From Tiliqua scincoides (lineage: Eukaryota; Chordata; Lepidosauria; Squamata; Scincidae): a stretch of 64,000 nucleotides of DNA. Shown piece by piece: positions 56,776 to 64,000 of this stretch. Position 1 is the first letter of the stretch; each line of letters starts with the position of its first letter. Location: positions 65,098,856 to 65,162,855 of the forward strand of contig NC_089827.1 of the NCBI RefSeq assembly GCF_035046505.1, given 5' to 3'. The position numbers and the translations under genes were made by a program. The notes under the pieces are model-generated. The model made no database searches. It was not told where the DNA came from and saw only the letters and a list, made by a program, of their open reading frames with translations.

Positions 56776-57085
56776 TTTATTTATACCCCGCCCTTCTCCC
56801 CAAAGGGACCCAGGGCGGCACAAAGCAAGGCCAGCCTTTCCTTGGCTGCCACTGCTGCATCACAGATGTGAAACAGCAAGTAGTGGAGGGAGCCCTCATC
56901 CCACAGCTCAGGTGGGAGGTCGAACAGTTGTCCTCACACTGAGAGCAGTTGCATCGGGCCACCACAGGCTCCAGCAAGTCTCCGGAGGGTCAGAAGCTCA
57001 CTGGAGACTGGGAGCTTTCCGCGGGCCGGATTGGGAACCCCTGAGGGCTGCAAGTGGCCCCTGGGCCAGGGTTTGGGCACCCCTG
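56550..57085. mobile_element. hAT-type element, 536 bp, adjoining the previous one
   Basis: Ends CAGGGGTGTGCAAACTTTTT and GGGTTTGGGCACCCCTG. GGCTAGAT at 56542-56549 and 57086-57093. Holds an (AAT)n run and a retroposon-type ACCCCGCCCTTCTCCCCAAA segment. Same family as the element at 33378-33676. Confidence 0.92.
56728..56774 (+). repeat. (AAT)n microsatellite
   Basis: About 15 perfect AAT units, probably the tail of the retroposon piece that follows (AACTTTATTTATACCCCGCC), inside the hAT element. Confidence 0.95.
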
Positions 57086-57093
57086 GGCTAGAT

Positions 57094-58140
57094 AGTGACT
57101 GACACTCTATCCCACCACTCTCCTATCTTCTATGATTCCTCTTCTTGTCTGCTCCCCTGTTCCTTTTTGAATTCATGGAGTGGAAGGAAGAAGAATGGTA
57201 AAGGCCTAGAAGGCCCCTCTTCCAGAGGCAACCACCTTAATCAGCCTCATAGACAGGCCAGCCTGTGCGCCAGTGCAATCCATTTCCGAATCCTTACTGT
57301 CAAGAACAATTGCCATCTTTAAATGCATTTTGCTGTCTCAGTAGAGCATACTTTCCCCCCTCTCTGATAGTCTCCCTGTTACTGATGCCAGAGAAGAGGA
57401 GAAGCAGATCATTGGAACCCCTTGTGACAAAGGGGAGTCAGGAGACACACACCTTTCCCCTCCAGACAAAAACTTAGTGGCACTTCTTTTTCCTTGTTAC
57501 TTTAGGAATGGAAGCCTTTCCCAGGTAGTGGAGTTTCAAAGTAAACATAGATATCCTCTTTGAAGAACAACAGGCAGGTTAGAGTTGTTGATAAGATTGC
57601 CAACTTTTTAAAAAACTGGTACAGAGGCATTTTTCTTGGCATGGAGATATGCAAGAAAAGTCTCCCCTTCTACATGTTTAGCTGTTGTTAAAGGCACAGG
57701 ATCAGGGCCAGTAAAAATGTAGGGCAAACTTGTTCTTAACATGGGTGGTAATCTGAGGTGGTGTCAGGATTCAGTGAGGTTGGGCATTCACCAAGGCCCC
57801 TTGCCCATCTGAGGGTCCAGCTGGCCAGGCCAACCTTGAAGTCTCAGCATGGTTGGAGTGATAATGCCCAGTACAACACCAGAGGGTGGGTGGGTAGGTG
57901 GGTGGTTCCAAGATAGGCCCATTGCAGGACTTTATCCCAAGAACCACAGCAACCTAATTTCCTAAAGGAGAATTGTGATGGTCTTCAGCCTAGTGTCTTC
58001 TGAGACTCTTCCAAAGACTCTTCCCAGGGTGGTGGTGGTGGTGGTGGTGGGGAGAATGGGCAGTGGGCGGCTCTGGGGGTGGGTGGGGTGTGGGAGGTGG
58101 GGCTGGGACCTGGCAGTTGACCCAGCTTCAAGTTGCTCTG
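57094..58140. other. Intergenic, nothing recognised
   Basis: Anonymous, with a short GGT-rich run near 58030-58055. Confidence 0.4.
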
Positions 58141-58323
58141 CTCTCCTTGATCTTGCGCCACCTCAGGAGGTGGCGCAAGTCCGAGGAGATCCATAGAGGC
58201 TGCAGTGGCTTACCTGGGGGTAAGGGGAAGAGTTTTCCCATACCTTCAGCTGAGCCACTGTGGAGCCCTATCTCACACTGAATACAACACAAGCCTGTTC
58301 CAGGGCAAAATAGGATTGCACCC
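58141..58323. mobile_element. CAATCC-type element, partial, inverted neighbour
   Basis: Ends at right with AATAGGATTGCACCC, followed by TTA. CTCAGGAGGTGGCGCAAGTC and GGGGGTAAGGGGAAGAG correspond in reverse to the first 200 bases of the element at 58327-58892. Its left terminus is not clear. Confidence 0.7.
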
Positions 58324-58326
58324 TTA

Positions 58327-58892
58327 GGGCACAATCCAAACCTGCGCTGGAGCAGGCAAGCCAGGAGGCTTGTGCTGCATCCAACACGGGTTTGCAGCGA
58401 GCAGCGGCTCAGCCAGGGGCAAGGGGAAGCTCTTCCCCTTACCCCTGGGTAAGGTCTGCATGCCCCATGGGTCTCCTCGGACCTGTGCCACCTCCGGAGG
58501 TGGCGCAAATCCGAGGAGAACAGAGCGGCTTGAAGCCGCTCCGTTAGCCCTGGGGACGGGGGTTGGGATCTGGCATAACCGCTGGGTCCCAGCCCCAACC
58601 TCGGCTTCCCACGTGCCCGCCCCTGGGCCTTCCCTCCCCTGCCCAGTAACGCTCCTCCTGCCCCCTCCCCATGCCCCCCACGCCTACCGTTGCTGCTTAT
58701 GTTGGCACGCTTGCGCCGACACAAGCGGTGGCGCAGGAGCCTCAGCGGAGGCTTCTGCCTTCCTCCATGTGTCGGCGCATCTGGATGTGCCGACGCGGCT
58801 CCCACTCGCGGAGGCGCAAATGTGCTTTATGGCACATTTGCAGCCTTCCAGGGCCACCTATGCCGGCATAACTGCTGGTTAGGATTGCGCCC
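58327..58892. mobile_element. Long GC-rich CAATCC-type DNA element, TTA duplication
   Basis: Ends GGGCACAATCCAAACC and GGTTAGGATTGCGCCC; flanked by TTA at 58324-58326 and 58893-58895. 566 bp, the best preserved long copy. It contains AAATGTGCTTTATGGCACAT and a highly CpG-rich centre that opens long chance frames (170 and 225 codons). Confidence 0.88.
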
Positions 58893-58984
58893 TTAGTTAG
58901 GTAAGGCTGATGTAACCTTGTTTGTTTGTTTCCAATTCTTTGTCCTTCATTTCTTTTTAAAAGTGAATGCAGTTGCCAGCCTGA

Positions 58985-59095
58985 TGTGGGTAACTCAGGT
59001 TCAAATACCCACTCAAAAGCTTTCTTGGCTGATCTTGGGAAATCACTGTTTCTTAACCTACTTTTCAGGATTGTTGTGATGTCATAGTGAGCACC
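58985..59095 (+). mobile_element. tRNA-derived SINE (fragment)
   Basis: B-box-like AGGTTCAAATACCCACTC, then GGCTGATCTTGGGAAATCAC and TTTTCAGGATTGTTGTGATG, in the order of the 45208-45400 SINE. Head and tail lost or decayed. Confidence 0.7.
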
Positions 59096-59882
59096 TTCTA
59101 TCAGTGCTGGAGTGCATATTTCACAAAGAAAGGTACCGAAATCTTTCCACATCTTTGGAAGCCAAGTCAATAGCTTCCAAATTTTGCATGCAGGGGACAC
59201 ACCAATAATAGGTCCTCGTTGTGCAACACTGACCAGTTGATTCCGGCTTGTTGTGATCTAGAAGTTATGCATATATTCCTTCTGCATGTGCGATTATCTT
59301 CCTCTACACACAGCTGGAAACTTGGCAACACCCTTGAAGAGACACTCCTGAAACTGATGGACTTGAGAATATCAGTAGGTGGTTGTGGTGTGGACTGAAA
59401 TGCTTATTCAACCTCAGGCACTTACTAATCATTTCCTTCTTCTAATGCTGACGAGTTCATCAGTTGATAACTCATGTGCGACCTGCTCCAGGCAACAAAC
59501 AACCTTCTCCAAGGTCTATTGGCTAAACATCTAAGTTAAAATGGATGTTTGTATTGTACTTTTAATTAAAACAATTTAAAAGTCAGCCTGAGCTTTCTAG
59601 TGCTGAGGAGAGTTCTGTGTTCCTTCAGTATAAACCGCAGATCTTGAATGCAATTATGCATCACTGAGAGTACACCAGAGCGCACATTTGATAGTAAAGG
59701 CATTCAATTGCAATTCCCTCTTTTCCAATGCTTTATGTTGGGGTGAGTAAGGAAGGAGGGTTGGCAACCCTCTGGGCTTGGTCTGGAGTTGTCTGGAATC
59801 AGCATCAATTGTGGGGTAACTTTTGAGTGCGCACCCAGAGATTTCAACAGGGACTCCTTGGCTTAATGATATTAGGTTTTAA
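59096..59882. other. Intergenic, nothing recognised
   Basis: No repeat or coding signal identified. Confidence 0.4.
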
Positions 59883-59885
59883 TGT

Positions 59886-59948
<63 letters not shown>
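59883..59948 (+). repeat. Compound (TG)n(AG)n microsatellite
   Basis: About 14 TG units followed by about 19 AG units. Confidence 0.97.
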
Positions 59949-59951
<3 letters not shown>

Positions 59952-60154
59952 TCCAGGAATAGCTTCAATCAGGGTTGGCAGCCCTAGTAAGATGTTCAAA
60001 ACCAGCGCTTCTGGATATACAAGTAATGCATGGCTGGTTGCATGGTTGTCCTGTCTTTTCATTGGTTTCCATCTGTGTCAAAGGTGGCCACACCTACCCT
60101 GCTGATAGTACCAAAAAAATGCATTGAATTCTTAAGTGCAGGTGTTAAGCTACA

Positions 60155-60350
60155 TCAGCAGCAACACCATGATCGATATGTGCTACCTTGTGCTTTTAGA
60201 AGTAGGCTACCTCCAAATGCGAGGGATTGGCACCACGTTGCAGGTCTCTTGTTGTCACGTGTGCTCCCTGAGGCATCTGGTGGGCCACTCTGAGATACAG
60301 GAAGCTGGGCTAGATGGGCCTGATCCAGCAGGGCTCTTCTTAATAAAGAG
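60155..60350 (+). mobile_element. CR1-type LINE 3' end
   Basis: CTTTTAGAAGTAGGCTACCT, GTGCTCCCTGAGGCATCTGG, GATACAGGAAGCTGGGCTAG and GATCCAGCAGGGCTCTTCTT. Same family and orientation as 55160-55440. Confidence 0.78.
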
Positions 60351-60469
60351 CTATGGGAATAGGAGCAGCAAGGTTTGTCTGTGGGAGTATTAAGAAGGGC
60401 AAAGTAGTAGTCGTGGCAGTCTGGTCTGTGTGACTTGTGCACTCTTGGCCCTGTTGAGACTTTCTTTAG

Positions 60470-60577
60470 AATCTGGTGTGCTCCCTGGGGCATTTGGTGG
60501 GCCGCTGTGAGATACAGGAAGCTGGACTAGATGGGCCTATGGCCTGATCCAGTGGGGCTGTTCTTATGTTCTTAAGA
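60470..60577 (+). mobile_element. CR1-type LINE 3' end, second copy close by
   Basis: Starts ATCTGGTGTGCTCCCTGGGG and ends TGTTCTTATGTTCTTAAGAA; nearly identical to 11610-11757 over this part, so the two are probably of similar, rather recent age. Confidence 0.82.
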
Positions 60578-63032
60578 ATGTGCCTCTCAGGCTTAAGAAC
60601 CTTGGCCAACGCCTTGTTCAGAAGGTAACTCAAGCTTACGGTTACCGTGGCTGTTGTGTACAGGTTGCTTGGTTACCTGGCACACTGTAAATGAAGAGAC
60701 TTGAAGAGAGGACAGACTGGTCTCTCAAGGATTTTGACAAAGACGGCCTTTTTGAATAGGGTTCCAGAGGTAGCCATCATGATGCGGCGATAAAAAATGA
60801 AGTACCTGGATTCAGCAATTAAAATAAATGGATTCACACGTTGTGGTGTAGCTGGCAGCCCAGGTCCATGATTGGGTGGGCCTCTGAACCAGACCCCTGA
60901 CAGTCCAAAACAGTTCATTAGGGACCAACCAGCTTCATCAAACATGGACCTGGGCCTGCCCCCCACTGAAGCAAACAGAATTACCTTTGCCTTGGGTATG
61001 AGCAGTTTTGGAACCTGTGTGTCCATGTAAGGTTTATGGACGGCAGGGCAATCTGGCGGCTTTCCACAAATCAAATTGCCTAATAGATCTTGTCATGTTG
61101 CTCTTGACAACAATATTTCAGTCCAGTAGCTGCCCAAGTTTTAAAGTGTAACTCTAGTCTCCTTATTTGGGAAACTTATATTTGGCCTCCAGACACTGAC
61201 ATCAACGCTGTAGGCTTAAGCATTAAATATGGCACTTTCTGACCTTTTACAATGTTTTATTTTAAATTTGAGAGATAACAGCAGCAGTACAAAACTCCCT
61301 AACCCTCAGATTGTTGAGACAGCAGTAGTTTCTTTTTCTTTTTTGCCTGGATCACTCTGCTTTATCTGTTAGAATATGGTGTATTTTCAACAACTTTGCT
61401 GTTTCTTGTTTTAAATTAATGGACACCTGGACCAGCAGAACCAATGAAGAATTCTGTTCAACCAATGTCTAGAAAATGACTATTTCACACTGGTAAAAAG
61501 ACAACAGCTCAATTTGCAGCTGTATCGTTTTAAGGTGGAACTTCTGCCAACTTTCTGGAGCTCCAAGGGCACAGACTGTGCTACTACCCTGCAGTGGTAT
61601 AGCTAAGGTGTGGCAAGTGGGGACATCTGTCTTGGGCACCACTTGAAGGAGAGCATCAGGCACGGACTTTCCCATATTCTACCGATGGTGCATTTCCACA
61701 CCACAGCTAATGGTGTGTTTTTGCACCAGTTTCAGGGGACCTCCAAAAAGAGGTAAATGCCTGCAGAAAAAATTCAAGGCGTTTCCATTTACCAGAAACA
61801 GAGGTTTTGCAAATGAGCAACACTAGTGGGAAAGGAATTCGGTTTTTGCATTACTGTCCAGGGTGCTGACATATAGATCCTTATCCAAATCATAGTCAGA
61901 AGCTGACTTCACTCAAGTAAAATAGAAAAAAAAAACAAAAACCAACACCCCCTCCCCCTCAAAAAACACGGTTTTACACAGCTTAGCTGTTACAGGATCT
62001 TGTAGAGGAAGGCACCAGGGTGGGCTCTTGGAGTAAGGAGCACCCTGTTGAAAAACCTATTTGAAATTATGATCTCCCCTTCTCTGTTTGGACAGGGGAC
62101 AATTTCAGTGCTTGCTGTGGGTGCCATTTTGGGACACCAAGCTTGTCACGCTTCACGCTGATACAATGCACCTAAAATTGCAATGACAGAGGGAAGATGG
62201 GATTGTGACACGAGAAAGCTTGAGGAACATGGAAATGGCAAGAGAGAGCAGAAATGCTGAGCTGTGCATGGAATCTTGGAAGGGCGCTTGAACCAAGGGC
62301 TAGGAAGTAGGGCTAGCATCAGTGAGTGCATGGAGGACTGGGCAACAAAACCTCCCACATGTGTATCCCACCCTCCAACTTGAATTCAAATCTAAGTTGA
62401 GTCTTTCCCCCGTTCCCCAATCTTGACCCACAGTTTGGCCATGGAACTCAAGGAGAAAATGTTTTGCCGAAATACACAGTAAAAAATATATAGCAGCAGC
62501 AAAATATATAGTAGGCATGCACACAGCCAGAGTTAACACGTATTCATCTTGGCTGGCCCCTTAATCAGTGGTCCACACCCAGAGCGACTGACACCACTTG
62601 TCACCTGGTGCACCACTGGTGCAGAAGAAGTTTTCTTGAGAATTGTAGTTTGGTCTTCTTGAGACTGTTCGTGTTTTCTCAGTCTTTAAGATTGTGTGGG
62701 CATTTCTGAACAATGTGTAGGACAGGCTCCTATTTTTGGCAATGCACTCCTGAGCTTAAATTTGTCACAGGCTCCAATCCAAAACCTGCACATGGCCACA
62801 AACCTCACGTGGCTCCGTCTCTGTTGTCAATTGATCGAGCGGAATGAATGCTAGCTTGTGCGGATGAAGATCGTGAGAATGAAGAAAGTGTAGCTTTTTC
62901 AAAGTACCTTTCCAAACAGTGCTATATTAGTTCCACTACAACTGCACTCAGGCACACAGAATCATAGGTATCTATGCCATCGAAGGCAGGACTCAACAGT
63001 TGCAGAGATTATGCATGTTAAACACCTCTATG
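60578..63032. other. Intergenic, little recognised
   Basis: Mostly anonymous. Fragments near 61585-61640 and 62570-62640 resemble parts of the 43550-43895 element. No exon or RNA gene recognised. Confidence 0.4.
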
Positions 63033-63700
63033 CAGGCCCTAGGAGAGGGGGGTAAAGGGGGTAATTTGTACCCGGGCCCAGGGTAAAAGAGGGGGCCCAG
63101 AAATTTCCTGGGATCTTTCATTTTCCTATCTAATCAGACTTGCTGCCTGCATGGGATGCTGGGGACACCACCACAAGCGTGTGACTGCAGCTACTGGCAA
63201 GCCATATATGCTGGGCTGAGGAATGCATACATGACACTCCTTAACACAGTGTCAAATCCGGGAGGAAACTGGCCTGCTACAATAGATCTTTGGCTTGTCT
63301 GCTGACCATGAAGTGTATAGGAGCTCAGGGACAAGCTGCAAGACTACATCTGCTGCAGAAGCAAGTTTTGATACCCACAGGACATTTTCCATTATAGTAT
63401 GAACCTAAATACGATTATGCTAATTTTCTGCATGATTTTCTATATTTAAAATTTTTTAGAGAGCCTTAGGAGCGTGTTTGGTTTCCCATATTACTGTATC
63501 TAGCTGCCAATGCCACATGGGTGGGTAGATCTGAACTCCAAAGACTTTTCTAGCTGTCTTCCCCTACCCTGTTTCGCCCTTCTGCCCCATTCTGCTCACC
63601 TGTCACCACCCTCCCCCGCTCTGTTTCACCCCTTCCACTTTGCAAAGGGGCCCCAAAGAAACTTTTTACCCCCTGATAAAATTCCTCTTAGAGACCCTGC
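63033..63700. repeat. Dispersed repeat, longer copy of the 38.6-kb family
   Basis: Left GCCCTAGGAGAGGGGGGTAA and right ACTTTTTACCCCCTGATAAA with CTCTTAGAGACCCTGCC look like weak inverted ends, suggesting a DNA transposon. Core GGGCCCAGAAATTTCCTGGG and GACACTCCTTAACACAGTGT is shared with 38586-38960. Confidence 0.6.
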
Positions 63701-63970
63701 CTCGATGTACGTATTTCTACAGAGTTATGCAACAGGCTTTAAAATACTCTCAGTGGGTTATTTGACATTGGCACAGTGACCTTCAGTCATTCAAGCTGAA
63801 GAGTCAGCTGTTCCCATCTATCAATGACCAGCTTAATAAATCCAATCATTAGATTGTGAATATATTTCAATTATTGCTTTAATTAGGTGTAGATTCTCTG
63901 AATATGGAATGGACTATATTTTATCTCTTACGGGAATATTTTAAACACACACACCACAAATGAGCGAAGG

Positions 63971-64000
63971 CAGTGGTTCTCAAACCTTTTAGAGGTCCTA
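63971..64000. mobile_element. Start of a hAT-type element cut by the window edge
   Basis: CAGTGGTTCTCAAACCTTTT followed by AGAGGTCCTA, the standard hAT terminus seen elsewhere here. The rest lies outside the window. Confidence 0.75.

Noticed and set aside
58128-58805. 225-codon minus frame and 170-codon plus frame
   Set aside because: Both lie in a pair of GC-rich CAATCC-type DNA elements; no recognisable protein features.
1-64000. Endogenous retrovirus or other capsid-bearing element
   Set aside because: I looked for long direct terminal repeats, gag/pol-like frames and tRNA primer sites and saw none that I could support.
1-64000. A coordinated novel multi-gene system
   Set aside because: Only two host genes are present, both well known. 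The unusual signals here concern mobile elements and splicing, not a new gene set.

Overview
The window looks like nuclear DNA of a vertebrate, most likely a squamate reptile (a lizard). Two conserved vertebrate genes, UBE2N and NUDT4, lie in the convergent order I recall for human chromosome 12q. They are set in a dense field of repeats of squamate type: 5S-rRNA-derived SINEs, a tRNA-derived Sauria-type SINE, CR1-type LINE remnants, many small hAT elements, and short elements beginning with a CAATCC-type inverted repeat. Species cannot be read from the sequence. I saw no retroviral or capsid-bearing element, no CRISPR array and no bacterial-style gene cluster.

Layout. 1-4004 is the end of UBE2N intron 1. 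UBE2N exons 2-4 (+ strand) lie at 4005-4251, 4411-4551 and 5335-5375, and supply residues 11-152 of the 152-residue Ubc13 ubiquitin-conjugating enzyme; exon 1 is off the left edge. A long AU-rich 3' UTR follows, possibly to about 9.3 kb. 9.3-15.4 kb is intergenic. NUDT4 is complete on the - strand: exon 1 at 36410-36505 in a CpG island, then exons at 22539-22649, 20256-20300, 19453-19537 and 18319-18521, with a probable 3' UTR down to about 15.4 kb. The exons join to a 179-residue (or 180-residue) diphosphoinositol polyphosphate phosphohydrolase with an intact Nudix box. 37.1-64 kb is intergenic repeat DNA with no supported host gene.

Most notable. (1) NUDT4 exon 4 has a tandem AAG-CAG acceptor, the layout expected to produce the one-glutamine alpha/beta isoforms, and its donor is GC instead of GT. 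(2) A 35-base sequence, the 3' tail of the 5S SINE, occurs on its own with perfect 11-base target duplications; the same tail ends a separate 439-base retroposon with 12-base duplications, and a small stem-loop in it keeps its stem in all four copies while the loop varies. (3) A compact 1.75-kb L1-like element has 13-base duplications. (4) Two hAT elements abut and share one 8-base target sequence three times, and two TTA-flanked elements meet head to head around a shared TTA. (5) Six short palindromic elements sit in tandem directly upstream of the NUDT4 CpG island. (6) An 826-base hAT element in NUDT4 intron 1 carries four perfect AP-1 motifs.

UBE2N works in K63-linked ubiquitin signalling and NUDT4 in inositol pyrophosphate turnover. 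Nothing in the window links their functions beyond shared gene order.
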